A DNA stretch of 64,000 nt from Planctomycetota bacterium (lineage in GTDB: Bacteria > Planctomycetota > UBA1135 > UBA2386): positions 124,001 through 188,000 of the forward strand of contig JACKIB010000005.1 in NCBI GenBank assembly GCA_020638695.1. Direction: 5' to 3'. Positions 51,333-60,549 of the stretch are shown one piece after another (position 1 is the stretch's first letter; each line of letters opens with the position of its first letter). The notes beneath the pieces are model-generated. The model searched no databases. It saw nothing but the letters and a program-made list of their open reading frames with translations, and was not told the DNA's origin. The position numbers and the translations under genes were made by a program.

Positions 51333-51956
51333 CTACGTCCCTCTCGCTTGTCCAGCCCCGTACCTGGCCGGACTCGACCCGCCCTCGCTCGCGCCGTTCT
51401 CGGTATCGACAGAGAAAGGGACCTCTCGATTCGCAGGCGAGTCCCAGGCCGTCCCTCGGATCATGGACGCCGTGACCGCGGTGACCTTCAAGTCGTCCCA
51501 GGACAGATCGTCGGTGAGCCACTGGAAGCCGCTCGGGCCGTACGCCGCCAATCTCGTATGGTCCACGAAAACTAGCTTCGGCTCTCCCGGCACCACAAGG
51601 ACATCCTGGATGGGGATCGATCGGATCATCTCGTAGCTTGCAGGAGCCTGCACGGGGATCCAGAAGCCTTGCCCCTTCGCGACAACGCAGAGCGCCGTCG
51701 GCGATGGCGTGGCGAACAGGCCCGTTGCACCTCCCGGTCCGCACTCGAAGCCTCCAACCCAGGGCTCACCGTTCGCGGGGATCACCTCGAACCACAGGCT
51801 CCCCGAGTCAGTCTCAAGGACAAGCTCACCTGCTCCGGCGGCACGGCGAGGGCGACGAAACTCACGCACGCTGCCCGCCGGACGGCCTTCCAGCTGCTCC
51901 ACGCGGTAGCTCGCTTCGAAGCCAAGGTTCGCAAGTTCCACGGGTTGCTGCCTCAT
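51333..51956 (-). CDS. probable immunity protein for the orphan toxin
   Basis: The ATG at 51956 overlaps the stop of the orphan toxin gene by 4 nt, so the two are translationally coupled. The 207-residue product has no signal peptide and consists of beta-propeller-like strands: FEVIPANGEPWVGGFECGPGG, TGLFATPSPTALCVVAKGQGFW, LVFVDHTRLAAYGPSGFQWL, DDLSWDDLKVTAV, DSPANREVPFSVD. I have seen this pattern beside RHS toxin tips, where it is assigned as immunity by context. Position and coupling support that here. Confidence 0.65.
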   Translation of the reverse strand: MRQQPVELANLGFEASYRVEQLEGRPAGSVREFRRPRRAAGAGELVLETDSGSLWFEVIPANGEPWVGGFECGPGGATGLFATPSPTALCVVAKGQGFWIPVQAPASYEMIRSIPIQDVLVVPGEPKLVFVDHTRLAAYGPSGFQWLTDDLSWDDLKVTAVTASMIRGTAWDSPANREVPFSVDTENGASEGGSSPARYGAGQARGT

Positions 51957-52480
51957 CGATCTGGTCTGAAGAAGCGGTGTGTGATGACCTCCGTCCCCCC
52001 GGAAGCAGACGGCCGGACTCCGATCTCAAACGTCCCCTCGACTCCGTTGATGGCGCCGCGCTGGGTGTACAGCACGTAGTCGTCGCTGATCACCTGGCGA
52101 TTGCCGCTGAAGATCGACTTGTTGAAGGACTCGGGGAAGTTGTGGAACGAATCGCCGGCTTCCGATCGCCTTACCAGCTCCCGGGCGGAATAAATCCGGT
52201 TTGGTTCCTTGCCTGCCGCTCGCGCTCCCCCCCTTGCGGCAAGGAGGGAATCGGACGCGAGTTGATCGTACGTCGGCGCGCATCCCGGGCGCAGTTCGAG
52301 GGTTAGCGCGCGCTCGACCCCGACGCGGGTCTGGTCCGTGACGTCGAAAGCCCAGACGCGAGTTTTTGCGACGGAGGCCGAGCTCGCCGACGCGATCCCC
52401 GGGACGAGCAGGCTCGCCAGGATGCACAGGATCGCGAGGAAGGGCAAGCCGATGCGTCTGCCCGAAAGGGACGTCATCAA
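51953..52480 (-). CDS. orphan polymorphic-toxin C-terminal domain on a Sec leader
   Basis: ATG at 52480 gives 175 residues. Residues 1-35 are a signal peptide (LPFLAILCILASLLVPGIAS). A short leader TRVWAFDVTDQTRVGV follows, also found in the WapI-like gene at 51020. From about 75 the sequence is a toxin tip: ARAAGKEPNRIYSARELVRR, FHNFPESFNKSIFSG, RQVISDDYVLYTQRGAING, TFEIGVRPS, TEVITHRFFRP. Such sequences normally end RHS proteins. It is coupled to an immunity gene downstream. Either it is an expressed secreted effector, or a displaced cassette kept as a recombination reservoir. Confidence 0.7.
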   Translation of the reverse strand: MMTSLSGRRIGLPFLAILCILASLLVPGIASASSASVAKTRVWAFDVTDQTRVGVERALTLELRPGCAPTYDQLASDSLLAARGGARAAGKEPNRIYSARELVRRSEAGDSFHNFPESFNKSIFSGNRQVISDDYVLYTQRGAINGVEGTFEIGVRPSASGGTEVITHRFFRPDR

Positions 52481-52654
52481 GGACTCACCCTCTGCTGCAG
52501 CTCGCTGGTGATCGTGGTTGGACCAAACTTGGGGGCAAGGTCACGACGCCTCGCGGACGAGATCTCAGCCTCTCGCAACTTCGCGGCGCTTGCCCCCCAC
52601 GGTAACACGAGGGGCATCGTGACAGCACTGTCCTGCGTTGATCAGCCCAAGAGC

Positions 52655-52742
52655 AGGAAGCATCCTGCATATTCAGGTTCGTACTCGCCGACGCGATTTC
52701 CGGCGCGAGCAGCACGGCCAGGAATTTGGGCTCCACAGCCAC
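52655..52742 (-). pseudogene. third, decayed copy of the Sec leader
   Basis: The reverse frame KFLAVLLAPEIASAST, preceded by MAVEP, resembles ILCILASLLVPGIASASS of the orphan toxin leader and LCVLASLLIPGSTSAST of the WapI-like gene. It is followed by unrelated residues, so the cargo is gone. It lies immediately downstream of the RHS immunity gene. Confidence 0.45.
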
Positions 52743-52751
52743 GACACGGCC

Positions 52752-53297
52752 CTACTCGGCGACGAGATCAAACTCTCGCGGACTACGAACTCTCGCAGTC
52801 AGCCGGGCACCCGACTTCAGTTGCTGCAACGCCTCTTGGCCGACGTAGTACGACTTCGTCTTCTGGAAGACTCTGCGGATGATGCGCGCGATGGTGCCGT
52901 AGGCTTGCACTGCCCACGGGTCTTCGGAGACGGTCCCCACCTGCCCTGCGATCAGCACGCCTGACCGCAGAACACCACCCGCACGGAGCATGACACTCGC
53001 TGCGTTCGCGGTTTGATCGACGACGATCCGTCTCCCTCCGCGTCTCAGAGGCACTTCTCGTGTTCGTGGCTCCTCGGTCGCTGGAAGGACGAGCAGCGCT
53101 CGTTCCAGAGCCTGGTCTCCTTCACTCGCGACACCGAGATCCGGAATGTCCGCGGACGTAGACCATGCCAGCGGCTCCCCGGAGGGCTCTACGTCACCCA
53201 CCCGGACATACCGCACCGCTAGCTCGCGCTCGACATCTTGTAGCACGGAGCGGATGTCGAGCGTCGTCGCAAAGAAGGGCAGGCTCTTGGTCTTCAT
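52752..53297 (-). CDS. putative immunity protein to the RHS nuclease-like tip
   Basis: ATG at 53297 overlaps the RHS stop by 4 nt. The 181-residue product lacks a signal peptide, as expected for a cytosolic antitoxin. Segments include LDIRSVLQDVERELAVRYVRVG, EVPLRRGGRRIVVDQTANAASVMLRAGG and AQVGTVSEDP-like strands, ending QQLKSGARLTARVRSPREFDLVAE. I do not know a named immunity family for it. The assignment comes from position, coupling, size and absence of export. Confidence 0.7.
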   Translation of the reverse strand: MKTKSLPFFATTLDIRSVLQDVERELAVRYVRVGDVEPSGEPLAWSTSADIPDLGVASEGDQALERALLVLPATEEPRTREVPLRRGGRRIVVDQTANAASVMLRAGGVLRSGVLIAGQVGTVSEDPWAVQAYGTIARIIRRVFQKTKSYYVGQEALQQLKSGARLTARVRSPREFDLVAE

Positions 53298-56200
53298 TTC
53301 TTCGGCTTCGGGATCAAGATGAGGTGGTCACCCGGAGTCTTCGCTCGAATACTCGCAGCGGCAGCTGCCTCGCGTTTCGTAGGAGTGATTCCGTCGGCGT
53401 AGGTATCGACAGTATTCACACGCACCGTACGACCATCTCGCGTCGCAGTGATATCGGGGAAGTTCGAACCCCGGCGGCTACCGCCAGGCCCCGGCAGATA
53501 CTCCTCCGGCAATCGTCCACCGCCCCCGGTGATGTCGAAGCCTCGCGACTCTAGTTCGTCCGCCACTCCGGAGACATGGTCACGTGTGCTCTGCTTCCCG
53601 AGTCTTCCCCCCCTTGCGGCCTTCGGCGCCTTGACCTTGACTTTCAAGCACTTGACCACACGGCTTCCGGTCACGAGACCGATCCCAGTCTCGGTCGCGA
53701 TCTTGGTGAGCTTCCGCACATCACCCGTGACCACGGCGTCCTTGACCTCTACGGCCGCGTCGACCAGTCCGGTACCGATCGCCGCACCGGTGTCGACTAC
53801 ATCCTTGCCGTAGTCATGCGCTGCGATCAGCGCACCCACGCCGTCACCTCGCGCTGCGGTAACCGCCAGGTCAGCCGCGAACTCTGCAGTTCTGGCGACC
53901 CCGCGCCCAACCGCGACGGCACCGTCTACGACTCCCGTGACGGCTCCCGACACGCCATCGACAACCCCCATACCAACTTTGCTGAAGAACCCCCCTACCG
54001 ACCGCCAGAATCCTCCCTGCAGACCAAAGGGATCGGTGGCAGAGAACGGGTTGCCCCCTACGAAGTCGTACCCATTGCCATGGTTCAGCGGATCTCCCCA
54101 CGCCCCAATCGGATCCACCGACACGAACCGCCCCAACTCCGGGCTGAAGTACCGGTGCCGGCTGTAGACCAACCCAGACTCCGGATCGTGCCGCTTGCCG
54201 TGCCACGCGTACGGTAGTCCGACCGACGACACGTTGCCGTAGTACGTCCACGTCGAACCGCTCTTGGTGAAGACATCCGGCACGCCGGATGCCCGGTACT
54301 CTACGCGCTCGACCTCGACACCCTGCTCGTCCACCACCACGTGCGTCGAGTCCGCGCCCGACTGATGCACGAAGTACGATGTGTGCCCACTTCCATTTGG
54401 CACGATGTAGGCGAGCAGCTCATCCAGCCGGCTGCCCCACACGAACGACTTCGTCGGTGCTAGCGACGGCCCGGACAGCTTCATCTCCTGAAGCTCCCGC
54501 CAACCCTCATACGTGTGGAAGTACGTCTCTGCCCCCCCGATCCCGTCGTACACCAGGCGCACAACTCGGCGGTCGTACGGATCGTACGCGTACAGCGCCA
54601 CCAGGCTCAGCGTCACTGACTGCGACGACGAGCTCGACGATGACTTCGACGGCACGTTGAGCGAGTACCGCAGCTTCCCCTGCTGCTGGAGCGAGCGGCT
54701 GTACCGCAGCAGCTTCTCTGGACCCTCTACCTGCTCCCAGATCTTCCGCCGTGCGTATTCGAAGTCGAGCTTCGACAGCGGCGCCACCTGCTTCGTGCCG
54801 GGCGACGACTGCGACTGCTGCTGCGCGCCCTCCGCGGCGGTGTACACCTCCGACAGCCGGTTGAAGATGTCGAACACGAAGTACCGGTCGCCGATCCGCC
54901 GCAGGTTTCCCGCCGCGTCGTGCTCGACCGGCGTGGTGATCCCGGACTGGATCATCGCGTCGTACCGGTTGGAAACGTCCTGGCCACCCTGGTCCTCCAA
55001 CGAGTACGTCCGCACGTAGTTCTCGCTCGATGACAGGAAGTCCAGACTGCTGCGGTTCGCGCCCTGGTCCAGCGCGTACACCGTCCGGTCCTTGAAGTTG
55101 TTCGACGGGGTCGGCGGATTCGCCGACATGCCGGCGCCGTCGAGCCCCAGCCAGGCCTCCGTGAGCCGATTGAACTCGTCGTAGAAGAACCGGTCGCCGC
55201 CGGTTGTCCAGCCGCTCGGGGTGCTGGGCCGCCGGTACGACTCCTTGACCAGGTTGTCCAGCAGGTCGTACTCGAAGTCGATCTGCGCCAGCACCGTGGA
55301 GCCGATCTCGTCCTTGATCTGCGAGCCCCGCCCGAAGTGGTCGAAGTCGAACGAGGTCAACCCATTGGTGGTCGCGCTGTAGTGCAGCCGGCGCTGGTTG
55401 GCTCCGGAGCCGAAGTTCGCGTACTCGACAAGCAGCCTCGAAGACTGGCCCGCTCCGGCCAGCTTCAGGCTCATGCTCGACAGCCGGCCGAGCACGCTGT
55501 CGAAGCCGTGGTCCAGCTCGAGGCCGTCGGCGTAGGTCAGCTTGGTCTGGTCGTCGAGGTTGGTGTAGGTACGTTGGACCGTCGCCGGAGTCGCACCGCC
55601 ACCCTGGTACAGGAAGCTCTCCGACCGCACACGGCCGAGGCTATCGAGCACCCGCGTCTGCGCGTTGTTCAGGGTCATCGTTGCGCCCAGCGATCCAAGA
55701 AACGTACCGTTGGCCGCGATCCTACCAAAGTCGTCGCGCTGCAGTACGTCACGCACCGTCAGCTGGGACACCTCGCCTGCGTAGGTGGCCACATTGGGCG
55801 ACTCGCGGACCAGTAGACGGTCAAGGGCGTCGAAGTAGAAGTCGACTTGGATTCCGCGCCCGTCGTAGGCGTGAATCTGCCGGTTGCCGGCGTCGAACTC
55901 GAACCAATACGCGTGTGCCTTGTGCTTCGACGACGCGCTGGGTGGATCGCTGAGGTTGGCACCCGGACGCTGGAGGGCGATGCGGCGGCCGAGGGCATCG
56001 AAGGTCGCGCGGGTCACGAACCCCTTGGCATCGACGCGGTCGACGCTCGTCTGGCCGCCGGGCCCCGGGCTGTCGTAGTAGGTCGCGGATGTGGTCAGGT
56101 CGCGGGACGGCGTGGTACCGCGCCGCACGTGGGCGACAACGCGGCCGGCAGCGTCGAAGTACGTCTGGTGGACGCGCCCCATTGAATCCACCTGCTTGTC

Positions 56201-58999
56201 GATCTGCCGCAGGCTGTCGACGAAGCGGTCGAGATCACGCCAGGATGCCGTGGTCCCGGTGTCGCCCTTGTCCCGGACCTTGGTCAGGACGCCGGCCTTG
56301 CCGTAGGTGTACTCCGCCCGGTAGGTCTTGGTCGTCGCAGTCCCGGTGAGCACGCCGCGCTGTGCGCTGCTCTCCTTGGTGGCCACGTAGTCCGTGCCCG
56401 CGAGATAGGCGATCACCGTCGAAACGAGGTTGCCGGTCGCGAGACCGTCGTCAACCCGCTCGAGCCGACCCTTCGTGTCGTACGCGTACCGAACCTTCCG
56501 TCCAGTCGCGTGATTGGTGACCAGCGTCGTCTGGGATCGCTTGTTGAGCTCGTACAGCAGCTTCCGTTGTGCCGGCTCGCCACCGCCCTGTCCGCCGATC
56601 ACCTCGTCCCGAACCTCGACGACGCGGCTCGCCTCGTCACGCACGAGTGTTCGCTTGCCCACCTGAACACTGGCCTTGGACAAGAGCTCGGTCGTCAACA
56701 GGCTGCCGTCATAACGGTGGGTGAAGCGCAATTCCTGGCCACCGACATCGACATTGTATCCTTGTGGCTTCGCGACCTCGGGAATGTGGACCTCTCGCAC
56801 TAGACCCGCGAGATTTCGGACGACGTCGTACTGCAGCATGGTTGTTCCATCGCCGACCGGACGCTTCTTGGCCTTCACTCGCAAGGCATTGTCAACATAG
56901 AAGCGCGCCTGCTCGTGCTCGGTCGAACCTGGATCGGTGACCTTCACCTTGAACGGGGTTTGATATCCGTCCCACACGATGTCGACCGATGAACCGTTCG
57001 GTCGATGCGCACTGATTACGTCGCCCATCGCGTTATGCAGGTAGACGGTCCGCTGAAGCCATGGGTTGACCCCACCTAGCGGATTTGCATTGTCCTCCGG
57101 GTCGTGCAGTGGCCGTCGGTCGGCAAGCGTGGCGAGCAAGCGGAAACTTTCCCATTGCCACTCACGGCGGATCCAGTCCCGACCTGATGCTGTCCCGCTG
57201 GGCCCCTTCTGTTGCTGGCCAGCTGAGTTCAGATTGCGAGTCCGCTCCACCGCGACGTTGTCCCAAACGTCGTAGTGAAGGAGAACCTCCTCCTGGAACG
57301 AGTCGCGCTGAGTAGCAACCTTGGTCGGGAGTCCTAGTGGGTTGAGAGTCCACGTCGTGTGCGTCTCTGCGGTGGCACCAGAATCGGACCAACGCTGACA
57401 GAGCCGCCCCAGGTCATCAAACTCGAATTTGGTTTCGGTAGCGGTCGCACCCTGTTGGTACCCGACGATCTCTCGGTGCACGAAGTACTGGCCCCACTGC
57501 GTAGCGTCGAAGAACCGTCGCGTGTCGGTTCCCTCGGGATCGATGTGCTTGTAGACCCGACCAAGGCCGTCAAAATGACTTGTCTCAGTGATCCGGAACG
57601 TGCTCCCAATTAGTTCGGACTTGCTGGTAAGGGACAGCAACTTGGATCCATGGTTCGGGTCGATTCGCGTGGCCTGCGTGTCGTAGGCGTGGTCATACTC
57701 AAGCGTCGAACCATCGGGGTTGATGACCTTCTTGAGTAGGGAGAACCGAGGTGGCGTGGTTTCCCATCCAGTTTCGTACTGGTAGGTGTAGGTCACCTTG
57801 GCGTCTGACCCGGCGCCGGATGAAGGTGCTGCGGGGTCGTGCACGGTCTCGCTCAGCAGCAAGGATCGGCTCTGGTCCCACGTGTATTCCCACACTCGGC
57901 CCGATGGTTGCTCAGTCACCTTGGTCGGGTGCATACAGGTGCACGAACCACCGTTGTACTCCATCGTCCAAGCAACACTGGTGGGCTCAGGCATGGTCGG
58001 ATTGTCACTGGATTCATACTTGCGAGGCAATCCAGAGGCAGTGTCGGACGGTGTGATGGACAACTGCAACACACGACCTAGCTCATCACGATTATAGACG
58101 GTTTTCGTCCCATTCGGGGCGTCATGCGTCATCTTCGTCACATAGTACTTGTAGTGCGTGAAGCCTGGGTATTCTGGTGGCCCACCTACGACACGGTCGC
58201 CCAGTTCGTAGGAGAACGAATCTACGTTCCCCCAACGGTCGGTTTGCTGGACGACTCGATAGAGGTCGTTCGCAGCAACGTATCCCGGCAGAGTGTTCGT
58301 GTGATTCTTGCTGTAGACGAACGCGGTGACGACGGTTCCTTGATTGAGTGATGGGTCCGGCGGCACCGTCGATGTGAGGTGATATTCACGCATTTGCGTC
58401 ACAAGGCGATCACCCTCCGGAGTCGTGCTCCAAACGTATTGCGTGACATAGTACAGGTCTGACTCGTTCAGTGAGTAGATTGGGCTTGGGCAGTCGCCTT
58501 CGACGATCGGTACGGTCCCAGGTCCATTGCATCCTGTGATCACCTTTCGCTTGGGATTCCATACGTGCAGCAAGCGGCCATCGCTCTCCATCCGATAACC
58601 CCACTTGAGGTCGTCCGCTACTACACCGGACGGGCCTTGATAGTTGGGGTAGCTGATAACGCAGTCGTGGTACGTCTGCCCGGTGGGATCGTTGTATGCG
58701 TGCTGTTCCTGCAGACCATTGGGGTATGTGACGCGGTACGGGCGGACCTGACCGTTGACGGTGACCCACTCATAGGTAGTCTGGTTGTCGAACGCGTCTC
58801 GCTTCCAGACCGCTAGGAACTGGTTTCCTCCCTGCGATTCGAGACGGTACACCGTCCCGTCTACTTCGTAGATCTCGTACGCTTCCGGGCTTGGCGGGTT
58901 CGCCGGGAAGTGCCTCAGTCGGCGAGGGTCGATGTTGTGGGTGTACCAGCCATTGCCGATGGAGTTCCAGTTGCCAAGTCGCTGTGGGCCGAGCCCCAA
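53294..58999 (-). CDS. RHS-repeat polymorphic toxin, body and C-terminal nuclease-like tip
   Basis: The frame is open for 1901 codons (first possible start TTG 58999). It contains many YD/RHS repeats (RVYKHIDPEG, VRYAYDTKGRLERVDDG, TRATFDALGRRIALQ, FEYDLLDNLVKESY) and the core-end motif YFSPELGRFVSVDPIG then DPFGL near residue 1660. After a 130-residue hydrophobic, Gly/Val-rich linker, the last ~100 residues (STRDHVSGVADELESRGFD, PGPGGSRRGSNFPDITATRDGR, VRVNTVDTYADG, PTKREAAAAASIRAK, HLILIPKPK) resemble a PD-(D/E)xK-type endonuclease tip. The signal peptide is encoded just upstream in the same frame beyond a TGA. An immunity gene follows. Confidence 0.9.
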   Translation of the reverse strand: MGLGPQRLGNWNSIGNGWYTHNIDPRRLRHFPANPPSPEAYEIYEVDGTVYRLESQGGNQFLAVWKRDAFDNQTTYEWVTVNGQVRPYRVTYPNGLQEQHAYNDPTGQTYHDCVISYPNYQGPSGVVADDLKWGYRMESDGRLLHVWNPKRKVITGCNGPGTVPIVEGDCPSPIYSLNESDLYYVTQYVWSTTPEGDRLVTQMREYHLTSTVPPDPSLNQGTVVTAFVYSKNHTNTLPGYVAANDLYRVVQQTDRWGNVDSFSYELGDRVVGGPPEYPGFTHYKYYVTKMTHDAPNGTKTVYNRDELGRVLQLSITPSDTASGLPRKYESSDNPTMPEPTSVAWTMEYNGGSCTCMHPTKVTEQPSGRVWEYTWDQSRSLLLSETVHDPAAPSSGAGSDAKVTYTYQYETGWETTPPRFSLLKKVINPDGSTLEYDHAYDTQATRIDPNHGSKLLSLTSKSELIGSTFRITETSHFDGLGRVYKHIDPEGTDTRRFFDATQWGQYFVHREIVGYQQGATATETKFEFDDLGRLCQRWSDSGATAETHTTWTLNPLGLPTKVATQRDSFQEEVLLHYDVWDNVAVERTRNLNSAGQQQKGPSGTASGRDWIRREWQWESFRLLATLADRRPLHDPEDNANPLGGVNPWLQRTVYLHNAMGDVISAHRPNGSSVDIVWDGYQTPFKVKVTDPGSTEHEQARFYVDNALRVKAKKRPVGDGTTMLQYDVVRNLAGLVREVHIPEVAKPQGYNVDVGGQELRFTHRYDGSLLTTELLSKASVQVGKRTLVRDEASRVVEVRDEVIGGQGGGEPAQRKLLYELNKRSQTTLVTNHATGRKVRYAYDTKGRLERVDDGLATGNLVSTVIAYLAGTDYVATKESSAQRGVLTGTATTKTYRAEYTYGKAGVLTKVRDKGDTGTTASWRDLDRFVDSLRQIDKQVDSMGRVHQTYFDAAGRVVAHVRRGTTPSRDLTTSATYYDSPGPGGQTSVDRVDAKGFVTRATFDALGRRIALQRPGANLSDPPSASSKHKAHAYWFEFDAGNRQIHAYDGRGIQVDFYFDALDRLLVRESPNVATYAGEVSQLTVRDVLQRDDFGRIAANGTFLGSLGATMTLNNAQTRVLDSLGRVRSESFLYQGGGATPATVQRTYTNLDDQTKLTYADGLELDHGFDSVLGRLSSMSLKLAGAGQSSRLLVEYANFGSGANQRRLHYSATTNGLTSFDFDHFGRGSQIKDEIGSTVLAQIDFEYDLLDNLVKESYRRPSTPSGWTTGGDRFFYDEFNRLTEAWLGLDGAGMSANPPTPSNNFKDRTVYALDQGANRSSLDFLSSSENYVRTYSLEDQGGQDVSNRYDAMIQSGITTPVEHDAAGNLRRIGDRYFVFDIFNRLSEVYTAAEGAQQQSQSSPGTKQVAPLSKLDFEYARRKIWEQVEGPEKLLRYSRSLQQQGKLRYSLNVPSKSSSSSSSQSVTLSLVALYAYDPYDRRVVRLVYDGIGGAETYFHTYEGWRELQEMKLSGPSLAPTKSFVWGSRLDELLAYIVPNGSGHTSYFVHQSGADSTHVVVDEQGVEVERVEYRASGVPDVFTKSGSTWTYYGNVSSVGLPYAWHGKRHDPESGLVYSRHRYFSPELGRFVSVDPIGAWGDPLNHGNGYDFVGGNPFSATDPFGLQGGFWRSVGGFFSKVGMGVVDGVSGAVTGVVDGAVAVGRGVARTAEFAADLAVTAARGDGVGALIAAHDYGKDVVDTGAAIGTGLVDAAVEVKDAVVTGDVRKLTKIATETGIGLVTGSRVVKCLKVKVKAPKAARGGRLGKQSTRDHVSGVADELESRGFDITGGGGRLPEEYLPGPGGSRRGSNFPDITATRDGRTVRVNTVDTYADGITPTKREAAAAASIRAKTPGDHLILIPKPKK

Positions 59000-59050
59000 A
59001 CTGGGGTTCGAAGGGCCGCCGCCGCCGATCTCGGGGCCGCCTGCGCCGCC

Positions 59051-59464
59051 TCAACCAAAGGGGGGCTGGCCTCCACCTCCGCCGGGGGGGCCACCAGGTC
59101 GTCTACTGATCTTGTTGGTGTCGCATCCCCAGTCGTGTTCGGCCGCGATGTTGTCTATCGGCGGTCGTACGTCAAGCCCGAACGACCACCCTTCCCCACC
59201 CGGGGTCTTTGGGCCATCCAACATCAGTTGACCGGATGGCGTCATGGGCCCGCCGGGAGCAAGGGCACCGGGTGCGAACGGTCCTGGGGTGATTGGACCA
59301 GGAACCGCCGCGCAGCAGACCTTGCCTTGGTTGCGGACCTTCGACCCCACACCCTGGCAAAGGCTAGGGACCTGGGCTTGCGCGACGGACGCGACAACAA
59401 GTGCCCAAGCAGCGTACAGAGATCCGAAACGCGGAAGACCCTGACGGACTGAAGCAGACTCCAT
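59051..59464 (-). CDS. N-terminal signal-peptide segment of the RHS protein, separated by one in-frame TGA
   Basis: ATG at 59464 (MESASVRQGLPRFG) opens a Sec signal peptide ending ASVAQAQ. The product continues with a short Cys-containing stretch, a Pro/Gly-rich run (PGPITPGPFAPGALAPGG), DDx-like GWSFGLDVRPP and a final GGPPGGGGGQPPFG before TGA at 59051-59053. Reading through that TGA gives GGAGGPEIGGGGPSNPSLG and then the RHS frame without any shift. One substitution (GGA to TGA) would explain it. The N-terminus therefore belongs to the RHS protein. Confidence 0.75.
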   Translation of the reverse strand: MESASVRQGLPRFGSLYAAWALVVASVAQAQVPSLCQGVGSKVRNQGKVCCAAVPGPITPGPFAPGALAPGGPMTPSGQLMLDGPKTPGGEGWSFGLDVRPPIDNIAAEHDWGCDTNKISRRPGGPPGGGGGQPPFG

Positions 59465-59632
59465 GGAACCTCGCAACGTCCGCATCGCAACGGACGACTC
59501 CGGATCCCTCCCGACATGCCCGCGAAACTCTATAGTCCGCGTGCGAGTCTCCGGTCAAGAGGCGCTTCACCTCTGGGACCATGAAGGTTTGCTACGGTCG
59601 GGGACATGGACAGAGGGACTCAGGAGTCTTCC

Positions 59633-60133
59633 CTACGCAGTATCACTGAGCCCGCGTGCTCGAACGAAGTCAGATAGAGTCCGCGCGACGCGCTCGTCGA
59701 TCATCCGCTGCACCTCGCGGGGGTCCCGTCCCTGCAGCGCGCCCGCGAGCGAGCGCCCAAGGCCCCGGAACGCGCGCCGCAGCTCGGCCGCCCGGGCCAG
59801 GAGCATCGGCTCGACGTCCTCGCGCGGGACCAGCGACTCGCGCAGCCGCTGCAAGGACAACTCCTCGCGGGCTGCCTTGGCCGTCCGGTATCGGATCGAC
59901 GCGGGGTCCCGGGACGGAAGCCCGTGGCCGCGCGCCGCCTCGCGCTTCTTGGCGGCTTCGGAGAGCGACTGCCGCCTCCGTGCCGCGGCCCACGTGGTGA
60001 CAACCTCGGGGTCCCACGGGCCGCGAGGGCCGCCGGGGAAGTCCGGCAGGTGACGCCACGAGCGGACCGTGCGCGCGTCGACGCCAACAGCGTCGGCGAG
60101 GTCTCGCGTGCGCTGACCGACGTCGTTGGGCAT
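59633..60133 (-). CDS. Nu1/phage terminase small-subunit-like DNA-binding protein (copy B)
   Basis: ATG at 60133 gives 166 residues. The N-terminus has a helix-turn-helix: RTRDLADAVGVDARTVRSWRHL, then the PGGPRGPWDP wing turn. A long charged helix follows (SEAAKKREAARGHGL, RYRTAKAAREELSLQRLRESLVPREDV) with the KLxRGELV-like position typical of Nu1-type small terminase subunits, then RRAFRGLGRSLAGALQ. Such proteins bind phage packaging sites; here it could also be a DNA-binding regulator of an integrated element. It lies upstream of RHS. Copy A at 49791 is a truncated sister. Confidence 0.6.
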   Translation of the reverse strand: MPNDVGQRTRDLADAVGVDARTVRSWRHLPDFPGGPRGPWDPEVVTTWAAARRRQSLSEAAKKREAARGHGLPSRDPASIRYRTAKAAREELSLQRLRESLVPREDVEPMLLARAAELRRAFRGLGRSLAGALQGRDPREVQRMIDERVARTLSDFVRARGLSDTA

Positions 60134-60324
60134 GGTTCGCGGTGGAAAAATGGGGATAGAAACGGGAAATGTCGGCCGCCTTGGCCTCTCTACGTTTTTC
60201 GGCGGGAAGGACCCGCAGCGCCCCCAGCGGCCTCCGGGTGCGCGTGGCACGCACACACCGACGCGAAGAAGAGCAGAAGCCGACCACGTCTGCCGCCGTG
60301 GCCCGCCTCACCCTACTGCGACGG

Positions 60325-60549
60325 CTAGGGCCACGTGTAGTAGCTGCGATCGAACGCGACCCGCTCGCGGTGGAGCCCGCGCCGGAACGCCACCCAGCCC
60401 TTCACGTCACGCACCCCGAGGTCACGCTTGACTTGGGGCGCGAGGATGCGCCACTCCATTGTGGCCGCGAGCTCGACATCGGCCTCGGTCTCGAGCTTGG
60501 CGAATACCTCGTCGATCGCACTGAACCTCTGCTGCACTTTCGCTGTCAT
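60325..60549 (-). CDS. small hypothetical protein of the replication module
   Basis: ATG at 60549 overlaps the end of the coiled-coil gene by 4 nt. The 74 residues are predominantly helical with alternating charges (KVQQRFSAIDEVFAKLETEAD, ELAATMEWRILAPQVKRDLG, DVKGWVAFRRGLHRERVAF). No family recognised. Tight coupling suggests it acts with its neighbours. Confidence 0.6.
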   Translation of the reverse strand: MTAKVQQRFSAIDEVFAKLETEADVELAATMEWRILAPQVKRDLGVRDVKGWVAFRRGLHRERVAFDRSYYTWP

